Positions 1 to 13,500 are shown, numbered from the stretch's first letter. The stretch: DNA of 64,000 nt from Colletes latitarsis (GCF_051014445.1 NW_027488368.1:5828001-5892000); one strand, 5' to 3'. Notes: generated from the letters alone by a model not told the origin. Numbers and translations are program-made.

Positions 1-178
1 CTGAAACAGTCGATTAAACCTGGTTTTGATCAATATTTTAGAGGATAACGCATAGTTAGGATTGGGATAGGTCTGGGATTTGATCTCATCAGACTCATAC
101 TTTCGCACACTTCACATACTCGTTGAACAGATCCTGGGTTATTTTCTGGTTTGGATCACATAGTAATGTGGTACCACA

Positions 179-354
179 CTGAAACAGTCGATTAAACCAG
201 GTTTCGATCAATATTTTTGAGGATAACGCATGTTAGGTCTAGGTTAGGCCTCGGATTTTCACTCATCAGACTCATACTTTCGCATTCTTCACATACTTGT
301 TGAACGGATCCTGGGTTTTTTCTGGTTTGGATCACGTTGTAGTGTGGGACCACA
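179..354 (+). repeat. Reference satellite monomer (A subtype)
   Basis: One complete 176-bp monomer, counted from CTGAAACAGTC to the base before the next CTGAAAC. In order it contains: the AT-rich stretch with CAATATTTTTGAGGATAACG (about 209-228), a tandem pair of TTAGG-type 11-mers (233-254), the CTCATCAGACTCATAC block, the TTCGCATTCTTCACATAC subtype block, GGATCCTGGG, TTTGGATCACGT, and a dyad region at the right end. The dyad is eroded in this copy (TGTGGGACCACA). 176 is not a multiple of 3, so no reading frame can persist from one monomer to the next. Confidence 0.92.
233..254 (+). repeat. Telomere-like 11-mer pair inside a monomer (example)
   Basis: Two adjacent 11-base units, TTAGGTCTAGG (233-243) and TTAGGCCTCGG (244-254). 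The same position in nearly every monomer carries two such units. Common forms are TTAGGTCTGGG plus ATAGGTCTGGG, TTAGGTTTGGG plus TTAGGTCTAGG, and TTAGGTCTAGG plus TTAGGCCTGGG. All are one to three substitutions from TTAGGTCTGGG. TTAGG is the common insect telomere unit; TTAGGTCTGGG as a hymenopteran telomere repeat is from memory. The repeat is seen directly; the telomeric relationship is inferred. Confidence 0.8.
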
Positions 355-868
355 CTGAAACAATCAACTAAACCTGGTCTTGATAAATATTTTAGAGGAT
401 AACGCATGTTAGGTTTGGGTTAGGTCTCGGATTTGCCCTCAGCTGGCACATACTTTCGCATATCTCTCATACTTCATGGCTAGATCCTGGGCTGTTTCTG
501 GTTTGTATCACGTAGTAATGTGGTACCACGCTGAAACAGTCAATTAAACCTGGTTTCGGTCAATATTTTAGAGGATAACGCAAGTTAGGTCTAGGTTAGC
601 CCTGGGATTTTCACTCATCAGACTCATACTTTCGCATTCTTCTCATACTTGTTGAACTGATCCTGGGTTTCTTCTGGCTTGGATCACGTAGTAATGTGGT
701 ACCACACTGAAACAGACGATTAAACCTGGTTTCGATCAATATCTTAGAGGATAACGAAAGTTATGTCTGGGATTGGTCTGGGATTTGACCTCATCAGGCT
801 CATACTTCCGAGTTTTTCACATTCTTGTTGAACAGATCCTGGGTTTTTTCTGGTTTGGATCCCGTAGT

Positions 869-884
869 AGTGTGGTACCACACT
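869..884. other. 16-bp perfect palindrome, satellite dyad (example)
   Basis: AGTGTGGTACCACACT is a perfect 16-bp palindrome centred on GGTACC. It occurs in monomers that read GTAGTAGTGTGG (also 1046-1061). Monomers that read GTAATGTGG keep only the inner 12 bp, TGTGGTACCACA. It is the strongest short symmetric element in the unit and a candidate protein-binding site. No binding factor can be named from sequence. The GGTACC centre predicts a KpnI ladder at the monomer period. Confidence 0.75.
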
Positions 885-1223
885 GAAACAGTCCATCAAA
901 CCTGGTTTCGCTCAATATTTTAGAGGATAACGCATGTTAGGTCAAGGTTAGGTCTAAGATTTGCCCTCATCAGGCTCACAGTTTCGAGTTTTTCACATAC
1001 TTGTTGAACAGATCCTGGGTTTTTTTCTGGTTTGTATCACGCAGTAGTGTGGTACCACACTGAAACAGTCCATTAAACCTGGTTTGGATGAATATTTTAG
1101 AGGATAACGCATGTAAGGTCTAGGTTAGCCCTGGGACTTTCACTCATCAGACTCATACTTTCGCATTCTTCTCATACTTGATGGCTGGATCCTGGGCTTT
1201 TTCTGGATTGCATCACGTAGTAA

Positions 1224-1237
1224 TGAAGTACAACACT
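1224..1237. other. Eroded dyad in F-subtype monomer (example)
   Basis: TGAAGTACAACACT stands where most monomers have TGTGGTACCACACT. The central GTAC survives but both arms are broken. This form is linked to a distinct monomer subtype: the preceding half carries TTTTTCTGGATTGCATCACG and the following half GTTTCCATCAATAT with GAGGACAACGC. F-subtype copies recur near 3163, 4573, 5629, 6689, 9149, 9677 and 10381, usually several monomers apart. Confidence 0.75.
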
Positions 1238-3000
1238 GAAACAGTCAATTAAACCTGGTTTCCATCAATATCTTAGAGGACAACGCATGTTAGGTCTGGC
1301 ATAGGTCTGGGATTCGCCCTCATCAGGCTCATACTTTCGCGTTTTTCACATACTTGTTGAACAGAACCTTGGTTTTTTCTGGTTTGTATCACGTAGTAGT
1401 GTGGTACCACACTGAAACAGTCCATTAAACCTGGTTTGGATCAATTGTTTAGAGGATAACGCATGTTAGGTCTAGGTTAGCCCTGGGATTTTCACTCATC
1501 AGACGCATACTTTCGCATTCTTCTCATACTTGTTGAACTGATCCTGGGTTTTTTCTGGTTTGGATCACGTAGTAATGTGGTACCACACTGAAACAGTCGA
1601 TTAAACCTGGTTTCGATCAATATCTTAGAGGATAACGCAAGTTAAGTCTGGGATTGGTCTGTGATTTGACCTCATCAGACTCATACTTTCGCACACTTCA
1701 CATACTCGTTGAACAGATCCTGGGTTATTTTCTGGTTTGGATCACATAGTAATGTGGTACCACACTGAAACAGTCGATTAAACCAGGTTTCCATCAATAT
1801 TTTTGAGGATAGCGCATGTTAGGTCTAGGTTAGGCCTGGGAATTTCACTCATCAGCCTCATACTTTCGCATTCTTCACATACTTGTTGAACGGATCCTGG
1901 GTTTTTTCTGGTTTGGATCACGTAGTAATGTGGTACCACACTGAAACAGTCCATTAAACCTGGTTTGGATCAATATTTTAGAGGATAACGCATGTTAGGT
2001 TTGGGTTAGGTCTAGGATTTGCCCTCAGCAGGCTCATACTTTCGCATATCTCTCATACTTCATGGCTAGATCCTGGGCTGTTTCTGGATTGTATCACGTA
2101 GTAATGTGGTACCACGCTGAAACAGTCAATTAAACCTGGTTTCGATCAATATTTTAGAGGATAACGCATGTTAGGTCTAGGTTAGGTATAGAATTTTCAC
2201 TCATCAGACTCATACTTTCGCATTCTTCTCATACTTGTTGAACAGATCCTGGGTTACTTTCTGGTTTGGTTCAGGTAGTTATGTGGTACCACACTGAAAC
2301 ATTCAATTAAACCTGGTCTTGATAAATATTTTAGAGGATAACGCATGTGAGGTTTGGGTTAGGTCTAGGATTTGCCCTCAGCAGGCTCGTACTTTCGCAT
2401 ATTTCTCATACTTCATGGCTAGATCCTGGGCTGTTACTGGTTTGTATCACGTTGTAATGTGGTACCACGCTGAAACAGTCAATTAAACCTGGTTTCGATC
2501 AATATTTTAGAGGATAACGCAAGTTAGGTCTGGCATAGGTCTGGGATGCGCCCTCATCAGGCTCATACTTTCGCGTTTTTCACATACTTGTTGAACAGAT
2601 CCTGGGTTTTTTCCGGTTTGTATCACGTAGTAGTGTGGTACCACACTGAAACAGTCCATTAAACCTGGTTTCGATCAATTGTTTAGAGGATAACGCATGT
2701 TAGGTCTAGGTTAGCCCTGGGATTTTCACTCATCAGACTCATACTTTCGCATTCTTCTCACACTTGTTGAACTGATCCTGGGTTTTCTCTGGTTGGATCA
2801 CGTAGTAGTGTGGTACCACACTGAAACAGACGGTTAAACCTGGTTTCGATCAATATTTTTGAGGATAACGCATGTTAGGTCTAGGTTAGGCCTGGGATTT
2901 TCACTCATCAGCCTCATATTTTCGCATTCTTCACATACTTGTTGAACGGATCCTGGGTTTTTTCCGGTTTGGATCACGTAGTAATGTGGTACCACACTGA

Positions 3001-6000
3001 AACAGTCAATTAAACCTGGTTTCGATCAATATTTTAGAGAATAATTCATGTTAGGTCTAGGTTAGGTCTGGGATTTGCTCTCATCAGGCTCGTTCTTTCG
3101 CATATTTCTCATACTTGATGGCTAGATCCTGGGCTTTTTCTGGATTGCATCACGTAGTAATGAAGTACAACACTGAAACAGTCAATTAAACCTGGTTTCC
3201 ATCAATATCTTAGAGGACAACGCAGGTTAGGTCTGGGATAGGTCTGGGATTTGCCCTCATCAGGCTCATACTTTCGCGTTTTTCACATACTTGTTGAACA
3301 GATCCTGGGTTTTCTCTGGTTGGATCACGTAGTAGTGTGGTACCACACTGAAACAGTCCATTAAACCTGGTTTGGATAAATATTTTTGAGGATAACGCAT
3401 GTTAGGTCTAGGTTAGGTCTGGAATTTTCACTCATCAGACTCATACTTTCGCATTCTTCTCATACTTGTTGAACAGATCCTGGGTTACTTTCTGGTTTGG
3501 ATCACATAGTAATGTGGTACCACACTGAAACAGTCGATTAAACCAGGTTTCGATCAATATTATTGAGGATAACGCATGTTAGGTCTAGGTTAGGCCTGCG
3601 ATTTTCACTCATCAGCCTCATACTTTCGCATTCTTCACATACATCATGGCTAGATCCAGGGCTATTTCTGGATTGGATCACGTAGTAAAGTGGTACGACA
3701 CTGAAACATTCAATGAAACCTGGTCTGGATAAAAATTTTAGAGGATAACGCATGTTAGGTCAAGGTTAGGTCTAAGATTTGCCCTCATCAGGCTCACAGT
3801 TTCGCGTTTTTCACATACTTGTCGAACAGATCCTGGGTTTTTTGTGGTTTGGATCACGTAATAATGTGGTACCACACTGAAACATTCAATTAAACCTGGT
3901 CTTGATAAATATTTTAGAGGATAACGCATGTTAGGTCTGGGATAGGTCTGGGATTAGCCCTCAGCAGGCTCATACTTTCGCATATTTCTCACTCTTCATG
4001 GCTAGATCCTGGGCTGTTTCTGGTTTGTATCACGTAGTAATGTGGTACCACGCTGAAACAGTCAATTAAACCTGGTTTCGATCAATATTTTAGAGGATAA
4101 CGCAAGTTAGGTCTGGCATAGGTTTGGGATTCGCCCTCATCAGGCTCATACTTTCGCGTTTTTCACATACTTGTTGAACAGATCGTGGGTTTTTTCAGGT
4201 TTGTATCACGTAGTAGTGTGGTACCACACTGAAACAGTCCATTAAACCTGGTTATGATCAATATTTTAGAGGATAACGCATAGTTAGGTTTGGGATAGGT
4301 CTGGGATTTGACCTCATCAGACTCATACTTCCGCACACTTCACATACTCGTTGAACAGATCCTGGGTTATTTTCTGGTTTGGATCACATAGTAATGTGGT
4401 ACCACACTGAAACAGTCGATTAAACCTGGTTTCGATCAATATTTTAAAGAATAATTCATGTTAGGTCTAGGGTAGGTCTGGGATTTGCTCTCATCAGGCT
4501 CGTTCTTTCGCATATTTCTCATACTTGATGGCTAGATCCTGGGCTTTTTCTGGATTGCATCACGTAGTAATGAAGTACAACACTGAAACAGTCAATTAAA
4601 CATGGTTTCCATCAATATCTTAGAGGACAACGCAAGTTAGGTCTGGGATAGGTCTGGGATTTGACCTCATCAGACTCATACTTTCGCACACTTCACATAC
4701 TCGTTTAACAGATCCTGGGTTATTTTCTGGTTTGGATCACATAGTAATGTGGTACCACGCTGAAACAGTCAATTAAACCTGGTTTCGATCAATATTTTAG
4801 AGGATAACGCAAGTTAGGTCTGGCATAGGTCAGGGATTCGACCTCATCAGGCTCATACTTTCGCGTTTTTCACATACTTGTTGAACAGATCCTGGGTTTT
4901 TTCTGGTTTGTATCACGCAGTAGTGTGGTACCACACTGAAACTGTCCATTAAACCTGGTTTGGATGAATATTTTAGAGGATAACGCATGTAAGGTCTAGG
5001 TTAGCCCTGGGATTTTCACTCATCAGACTCAAACTTTCGCATTCTTCTCATACTTGTTGAACTGATCCTGCGTTTCTTCTGGTTTGGATCACGTAGTAGT
5101 GTGGTACCACACTGAAACAGTCAATTAAACCTGGTTTCGATCAATATTTTAGAGGATAACGAAAGTTAAGTCTGGGATTGGTCTGGGATTTGACCTCATC
5201 AGGCTCATACTTTCGCGTTTTTCACATACTTGTTGAACAGATCCTGGGTTTTTTCTGGTTTGGATCCCGTAGTAGTGTGGTACCACACTGAAACAGTCCA
5301 TCAAACCTGGTTTCGCTCAATATTTTAGAGGATAACGCATGTTAGGTCAAGGTTAGGTCTAAGATTTGCCCTCATCAGGCTCACAGTTTCGAGTTTTTCA
5401 CATACTTGTTGAACAGATCCTGGGTTTTTTCTGGTTTGCATCACGCAGTAGTGTGGTACCACACTGAAACAGTCCATTAAACCTGGTTTGGATGAATATT
5501 TTAGAGGATAACGCATGTAAGGTCTAGGTTAGCCCTGGGACTTTCACTCATCAGACTCATACTTTCGCATTCTTCTCATACTTGATGGCTAGATCCTGGG
5601 CTTTTTCTGGATCGCACCACGTAGTAATGAAGTACAACACTGAAACAGTCAATTAAACCTGGTTTCCATCAATATCTTAGAGGGCAACGCAAGTTAGGTC
5701 TGGGATTGGTCTGGGATTTGCCCTCATCAGGCTCATACTTTCGCGTTTTTCACATACTTGTTGAACAGATCCTGGGTTTTTTCTGGTTTGGATCACGTAG
5801 TAATGTGGTACCACACTGAAACAGTCAATTAAACCTGGTTTCGATCAATATTTTAGAGAATAATTCATGTTAGCTCTAGGTTAGGCCTGGGATTTTCACT
5901 CATCAGCCTCATACTTTCGCATTCTTCACATACTTGTTGAACGGATCCTGGGTTTTTTCTGGTTTGGATCACGTAGTAATGTGGTACCACACTGAAACAG

Positions 6001-9000
6001 TCAATTAAACCTGGTTTCGATCAATATTTTAGAGGATAACGCATAGTTAGGTTTGGGATAGGCCTGGGATTTGATCTCATCAGACTCATACTTTCGCACA
6101 CTTCACATTCTCGTTGAACAGATCCTGGGTTACTTTCTGGTTTGTATCACATAGTAATGTGGTACCACACTGAAACAGTCGATTAAACCAGGTTTCGATG
6201 AATATTTTTGAGGATAACGCATGTTAGGTCTAGGTTAGGCCTGGGATTTTCACTCATCAGACTCTTACTTTCGCATTCTTCACATACTTGTAGAACGGAT
6301 CCTGGGTTTTTTCTGGTTTGGATCACGTAGTAATGTGGGGCCACACTGAAACAGTCGATAAAACCTGGTTTTGATCAATATTTTAGAGGATAACGCATAG
6401 TTAGGTTTGGGATAGGTCTGGGATTTGATCTCATCAGACTCATACTTTCGCACACTTCACATTCTCGTTGAACGGATCCTGGGTTTTTTCTGGTTTGGAT
6501 CACGTAGTAATGTGGTACCACACTGAAACAGTCAATTAAACCTGGTTTCGATCAATATTTTTGAGGATAATTCATGTTAGGTCTAGGTTAGGTCTGGGAT
6601 TTGCTCTCATCAGGCTCGTTCTTTCGCATATTTCTCATACTTGATTGCTACATCCCGGGCTTTTTCTGGATTGCATCACGTAGTAATGAAGTACAACACT
6701 GAAACAGTCAATTAAACCTGGTTTCCATCAATATCTTAGAGGACAACGCAATTTAGGTCTGGGATAGGTCTGGGATTTGCCCTCATCAGGCTCATACTTT
6801 CGCGTTTTTCACATACTTGTTGAACAGATCCTGGCTTTTCTCTGGTTTGGATCACGTAGTAGTGTGGTACCACACTGAAACAGTCCATTAAACCTGGTTT
6901 GGATCAATATTTTAGAGGATAACGCATGTTAGGTCTAGGTTAGGTCTGGAATTTTCACTCTTCAGATTCATACTTTCGCATTCTTCACATACTTGTTGAA
7001 CGGATCCTGGGTTTTTTCTGGTTTGGATCACGTAGTAATGTGGCACCACACTGAAACAGTCGATTAAACCTGGTTTTGATCAATATTTAAGAAGATAACG
7101 CATAGTTAGGTTTGGGATTGGTCTGGGATTTGACCTCATCAGACTCATACTTTCGCACACTTCACATACTCGTTGAACAGATCCTGGGTTATTTTCTGGT
7201 TTGGATCACATAGTAATGTGGTACCACACTGAAGCAGTCGATTAAACCTGGTTTCGATCAATATATTAGAGAATAATTCATGTTAGGTCTAGGTTAGGTC
7301 TGGGATTTGCTCTCATCAGGCTCATTCTTTCGCATATTTCTCATACTTGATGGCTAGTTCCTGGGCTGTTCCTGGATTGTATGACGTAGTAATGTGGTAC
7401 CACGCTGAAACAGCGAATTAAACCTGGTTTCGATCAATATTTTAGAGGATAACGCAAGTTAGGTCTAGGTTAGGCCTGGGATTTGCCATCATCAGGGTCA
7501 TACTTTCGCATATTTCTCATACTTCATGGCTAGATCCTGGACTGTTTCTGGATTGTATCACGTAGTAATGTGGTACCACGCTGAAACAGTCAATTAAACC
7601 TGGTTTCGATCTATATTTTAGAGGATAACGCAAGTTAGGTCTGGCATAGGTCTGGGATTCGCCCTCATCAGGCTCATACTTTCGCGTTTTTCACATACTT
7701 GTTGAACAGATCCTGGGTTTTTTCTGGTTTGTATCACGTAGTAGTGTGGTACCACACTGAAACAGTCCATTAAACCTGGTCTGGATCAATATATTAGAGG
7801 ATAACGCTTGTTAGGTCTAGGTTAGCCCTGGGATTTTCACTCATCAGACTCATACTTTCGCATTCTTCTCATACTTGTTGAACTGATCCTGGGTTTTTTC
7901 TGGTTTGGATCACGTAGTAATGTGGTACCACACTGAAACAGTCGATTAAACCTGGTTTCGATCAATATTTTAGAGGATAACGCATGTTAGGTCTAGGTTA
8001 GGCCTGGGATTTTCACTCATCAGACTCATACTTTCGCATTCTTCACATACTTGTAGAACGGATCCTGGGTTTTTTCTGGTTTGGATCACGTAGTAATGTG
8101 GGACCACACTGAAACAGTCAATTAAACCTGGTCTTGATAAATATTTTAGAGGATAACGCATGTTAGGTCTGGGTCAGGTCTAGAATTTGCTCTCATCATG
8201 CTCATACTTTCGCATCTTTCTCATACATCATGGCTAGATCCTGGGCTATTTCTGGATTGTATCACGTAGTAATGTGGTACCACGTTGAAACAGTCGATTA
8301 AACCTGGTTCCGATCAATATTTTGGAGGATAACGCAAGTTAAGTCTGGGATTGGTCGGGGATTTGACCTCATCAGACTGATACTTTCGCACACTTCACAT
8401 ACCTGTTGAACAGATCCTGAGTTTTTTCTGGTTTGGATCCCGTAGTAGTGTGGTACCACACTGAAACAGTCCATTAAACCTGGTTTCGCTCAATATTTTA
8501 GAGGATAACGCATGTTAGGTCTAGGTCAGGCCTGGGATTTTCACTCATCAGACTCATACTTTCGCATTCTTCACATACTTGTTGAACGGATCCTGCGTTT
8601 TTTCTGGTTTGGATCACGTAGTAATGTGGTACCACACTGAAACAGTCGATTAAACCAGGTTTCGATCAATATTTTTGAGGATAACGCATGTTAGGTCTAG
8701 GTAAGGCCTGGGATTTTCTCAGACTCATAGTTTCGCATTCTTCAAATACTTGTTGAACGGATCCTGGGTTTTTTTCTGGTTTGGATCACGTTGTAGTGTG
8801 GGACCACACTGAAACAAGCAATTAAACCTGGTCTTGATAAATATTTTAGAGGATAACGCATGTTAGGTTTGGGTTAGGTCTAGGATTTGCCCTCAGCAGG
8901 CTCATGCTTTCGCATATCTCTCATACTTCATGGCTAGATCCTGGGCTGTTTCTGGATTGTATCACGTAGTAATGTGGTACCACGCTGAAACAGTCAATTA

Positions 9001-9313
9001 AACCTGGTTTCGATCAATATTTTAGAGGATAACGCATGTTAGGTCTAGGTTAGGTCTGGGATTTTCACTCATCAGACTCATACTTTCGCATTCATCTCAT
9101 ACTTGATGGCTAGATCCTGGGCTTTTTCTGGATTGCATCACGTAGTAATGAAGTACAACACTGAAACAGTCAATTAAACCTGGTTTCCATCAATATCTTA
9201 GAGGACAACGCAAGTTAGGTCTGGGATTGGTCTGGGATTTGCCCTCATCAGGCTCATTCTTTCGCATATTTCTCATACTTGATGGCTAGATCCTGGGCTG
9301 TTTCTGGATTGTA
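3001..9313 (+). repeat. Long segmental duplication, copy A (about 36 monomers)
   Basis: The succession of subtypes here is repeated at 10221-15653. The offset is 7220 bp at the start, 7045 bp over most of the length (3538 aligns with 10583, 5325 with 12370) and about 6341 bp near the end (8711 with 15052). Within matched stretches I see only scattered single-base differences. The offset steps equal one and four monomers, which means whole monomers are missing from copy B. Ends are placed by eye. Confidence 0.85.
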
Positions 9314-10220
9314 TCACGTAGTAATGTGGTACCACGCTGAAACAGTCAATTAAACCTGGTTTCGATGAATATTTTAGAGGATAACGCAAGTTAGGTCTGG
9401 CATAGGTCTGGGATTCGCCCTCATCAGGCTCATACTTTCGCGTTTTTCACATACTTGTTGAACAGATCCTGGGTTTTCTCTGGTTTGGATCACGTAGTAG
9501 TGTGGTACCACACTGAAACAGTCCATTAAACCTGGTTTGGATGAATATTTTAGAGGATAACGCATGTAAGGTCTAGGTTAGCCCTGGGACTTTCACTCAT
9601 CAGACTCATACTTTCGCATTCTTCTCATACTTGATGGCTAGATCCTGGGCTTTTCCTGGATTGCATCACGTAGTAATGAAGTACAACACTGAAACAGTCA
9701 ATTAAACCTGGTTTCCATCAATATTTTAGAGGACAACGCAAGTTAGGTCTGGGATTGGTCTGGGATTTGCCCTCATCAGGCTCATACTTTCGCGTTTTTC
9801 ACATACTTGTTGAACAGCTCCTGGGTTTTTTCTTGTTTGGATCACGTAGTAGTGTGATACCACACTGAAACAGTCCATTAAACCTGGTTTGGATCAATAT
9901 TTTAGAGGATAACGCATGTTAGGTCTAGGTTAGGTCTAGGATTTTCGCTCATGAGACTCATACTTTCGCATTCTTCACATACTTGTTGAACGGATCCTGG
10001 GTTTTTTCTGGTTTGGTTCAGGTAGTAATGTGGTACCACACTGAAACATTCAATTAAACCTGGTCTTGATAAATATTTTAGAGGATAGCGCATGTTAGGT
10101 TTGGGTTAGGTCTAGGATTTGCCCTCAGCAGGCTCATACTTTCGCATATTTGTCATACTTCATGGCTAGATCATGGGCTGTTTCTGGTTGGTATCACATA
10201 GTAATGTGGTACCACACTGA
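9314..10220 (+). repeat. Satellite between the two long copies
   Basis: About five monomers that are not part of the duplicated segment. The part from about 9871 to 10180 has a rare sequence, TTTTCGCTCATGAGACTCAT, followed by a TGTGGTACCACACTGAAACA and ATTCAATT combination. Both reappear in the same order at about 30650-30960, roughly 20.8 kb away and on the other side of the retroelement. No gene is visible. Confidence 0.65.
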
Positions 10221-10409
10221 AACAGTCAATTAAACCTGGTTTCGATCAATATTTTAGAGAATAATTCATGTTAGGTCTAGGTTTGGTCTGGGATTTGCTC
10301 TCATCAGGCTCGTTCTTTCGCATATTTCTCATACTTGATGGCTAGATCCTGGGCTTTTTCTGGATTGCATCACGTAGTAATGAAGTACAACACTGAAACA
10401 GTCAATTAA

Positions 10410-10583
10410 ACCTGGTTTCCATCAATATCTTAGGGGACAACGCAAGTTAGGTCTGGGATAGGTCTGGGATTTGCCCTCATCAGCCTCATACTTTCGCATT
10501 CTTCACATACTTGTTGAACAGATCCTGGGTTACTTTCTGGTTTGGATCACATAGTAATGTGGTACCACACTGAAACAGTCGAT
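10410..10583 (+). repeat. Fusion monomer: one-monomer loss in copy B
   Basis: The left half matches the monomer at about 3190-3270 (GTTTCCATCAATATCTTAG type). The right half matches the next monomer at about 3440-3537 (TTCGCATTCTTC then TGGGTTACTTTCTGG). The alignment offset falls from 7220 to 7045 here, a change of 175 bp, or one monomer. The junction lies inside the shared CTCATCAG...TTCGC stretch, as expected for in-register unequal exchange. Confidence 0.7.
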
Positions 10584-13500
10584 TAAACCAGGTTTCGATC
10601 AATATTATTGAGGATAACGCATGTTAGGTCTAGGTTAGGCCTGGGATTTTCACTCATCAGCCTCATACTTTCGCATTCTTCACATACATCATGGCTAGAT
10701 CCAGGGCTATTTCTGGATTGGATCACGTAGTAAAGTGGTACCACACTGAAACATTCAATGAAACCTGGTCTGGATAAAAATTTTAGAGGATAACGCATGT
10801 TAGGTCAAGGTTAGGTCTAAGATTTGCCCTCATCAGGCTCACAGTTTCGCGTTTTTCACATACTTGTCGAACAGATCCTGGGTTTTTTGTGGTTTGGATC
10901 ACGTAATAATGTGGTACCACACTGAAACATTCAATTAAACCTGGTCTTGATAAATATTTTAGAGGATAACGCATGTTAGGTCTGGGATAGGTCTGGGATT
11001 AGCCCTCAGCAGGCTCATACTTTCGCATATTTCTCATACTTCATGGCTAGATCCTGGGCTGTTTCTGGTTTGTATCACGTAGTAATGTGGTACCACGCTG
11101 AAACAGTCAATTAAACCTGGTTTCGATCAATATTTTAGAGGATAACGCAAGTTAGGTCTGGCATAGGTCTGGGATTCGCCCTCATCAGGCTCATACTTTC
11201 GCGTTTTTCACATACTTGTTGAACATATCGTGGGTTTTTTCAGGTTTGTATCACGTAGTAGTGTGGTACCACACTGAAACAGTCCATTAAACCTGGTTAT
11301 GATCAATATTTTAGAGGATAACGCATAGTTAGGTTTGGGATAGGTCTGGGATTTGACCTCATCAGACTCATACTTCCGCACACTTCACATACTCGTTGAA
11401 CAGATCCTGGGTTATTTTCTGGTTTGGATCACATAGTAATGTGGTACCACACTGAAACAGTCGATTAAACCTGGTTTCGATCAATATTTTAAAGAATAAT
11501 TCATGTTAGGTCTAGGGTAGGTCTGGGATTTGCTCTCATCAGGCTCGTTCTTTCGCATATTTCTCATACTTGATGGCTAGATCCTGGGCTTTTTCTGGAT
11601 TGCATCACGTAGTAATGAAGTACAACACTGAAACAGTCAATTAAACATGGTTTCCATCAATATCTTAGAGGACAACGCAAGTTAGGTCTGGGATAGGTCT
11701 GGGATTTGACCTCATCAGACTCATACTTTCGCACACTTCACATACTCGTTTAACAGATCCTGGGTTATTTTCTGGTTTGGATCACATAGTAATGTGGTAC
11801 CACGCTGAAACAGTCAATTAAACCTGGTTTCGATCAATATTTTAGAGGATAACGCAAGTTAGGTCTGGCATAGGTCAGGGATTCGACCTCATCAGGCTCA
11901 TACTTTCGCGTTTTTCACATACTTGTTGAACAGATCCTGGGTTTTTTCTGGTTTGTATCACGCAGTAGTGTGGTACCACACTGAAACTGTCCATTAAACC
12001 TGGTTTGGATGAATATTTTAGAGGATAACGCATGTAAGGTCTAGGTTAGCCCTGGGATTTTCACACATCAGACTCAAACTTTCGCATTCTTCTCATACTT
12101 GTTGAACTGATCCTGCGTTTCTTCTGGTTTGGATCACGTAGTAATGTGGTACCACACTGAAACAGTCAATTAAACCTGGTTTCGATCAATATTTTAGAGG
12201 ATAACGAAAGTTAAGTCTGGGATTGGTCTGGGATTTGACCTCATCAGGCTCATACTTTCGCGTTTTTCACATACTTGTTGAACAGATCCTGGGTTTTTTC
12301 TGGTTTGGATCCCGTAGTAGTGTGGTACCACACTGAAACAGTCCATCAAACCTGGTTTCGCTCAATATTTTAGAGGATAACGCATGTTAGGTCAAGGTTA
12401 GGTCTAAGATTTGCCCTCATCAGGCTCACAGTTTCGAGTTTTTCACATACTTGTTGAACAGATCCTGGGTTTTTTCTGGTTTGCACCACGCAGTAGTGTG
12501 GTACCACACTGAAACAGTCCATTAAACCTGGTTTGGATGAATATTTTAGAGGATAACGCATGTAAGGTCTAGGTTAGCCCTGGGACTTTCACTCATCAGA
12601 CTCATACTTTCGCATTCTTCTCATACTTGATGGCTAGATCCTGGGCTTTTTCTGGATCGCACCACGTAGTAATGAAGTACAACACTGAAACAGTCAATTA
12701 AACCTGGTTTCCATCAATATCTTAGAGGGCAACGCAAGTTAGGTCTGGGATTGGTCTGGGATTTGCCCTCATCAGGCTCATACTTTCGCGTTTTTCACAT
12801 ACTTGTTGAACAGATCCTGGGGTTTTTCTGGTTTGGATCACGTAGTAATGTGGTACCACACTGAAACAGTCAATTAAACCTGGTTTCGATCAATATTTTA
12901 GAGAATAATTCATGTTAGCTCTAGGTTAGGCCTGGGATTTTCACTCATCAGCCTCATACTTTCGCATTCTTCACATACTTGTTGAACGGATCCTGGGTTT
13001 TTTCTGGTTTGGATCACGTAGTAATGTGGTACCACACTGAAACAGTCAATTAAACCTGGTTTCGATCAATATTTTAGAGGATAACGCATAGTTAGGTTTG
13101 GGATAGGCCTGGGATTTGATCTCATCAGACTCATACTTTCGCACACTTCACATTCTCGTTGAACAGATCCTGGGTTACTTTCTGGTTTGTATCACATAGT
13201 AATGTGGTACCACACTGAAACAGTCGATTAAACCAGGTTTCGATGAATATTTTTGAGGATAACGCATGTTAGGTCTAGGTTAGGCCTGGGATTTTCACTC
13301 ATCAGACTCTTACTTTCGCATTCTTCACATACTTGTAGAACGGATCCTGGGTTTTTTCTGGTTTGGATCACGTAGTAATGTGGGGCCACACTGAAACAGT
13401 CGATAAAACCTGGTTTTGATCAATATTTTAGAGGATAACGCATAGTTAGGTTTGGGATAGGTCTGGGATTTGATCTCATCAGACTCATACTTTCGCACAC

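Larger units (their letters stand above)
1..3000 (+). repeat. Mixed-subtype satellite block
   Basis: Seventeen monomers of differing subtypes, before the first long duplication I could delimit. The opening part (roughly 180-480) resembles 25190-25490 beyond the retroelement: both have ATCACGTTGTA, then CAATCAA, then GGTCTTGATAAATATT, in the same order. This shows that both arms descend from the same array. No gene or other element is seen. Confidence 0.7.

Noticed and set aside
205..222. CENP-B box at TTTCGATCAATATTTTTG
   Set aside because: TTCG and the following A fit the box, but the required CGGG half is absent; no other part of the monomer fits better.
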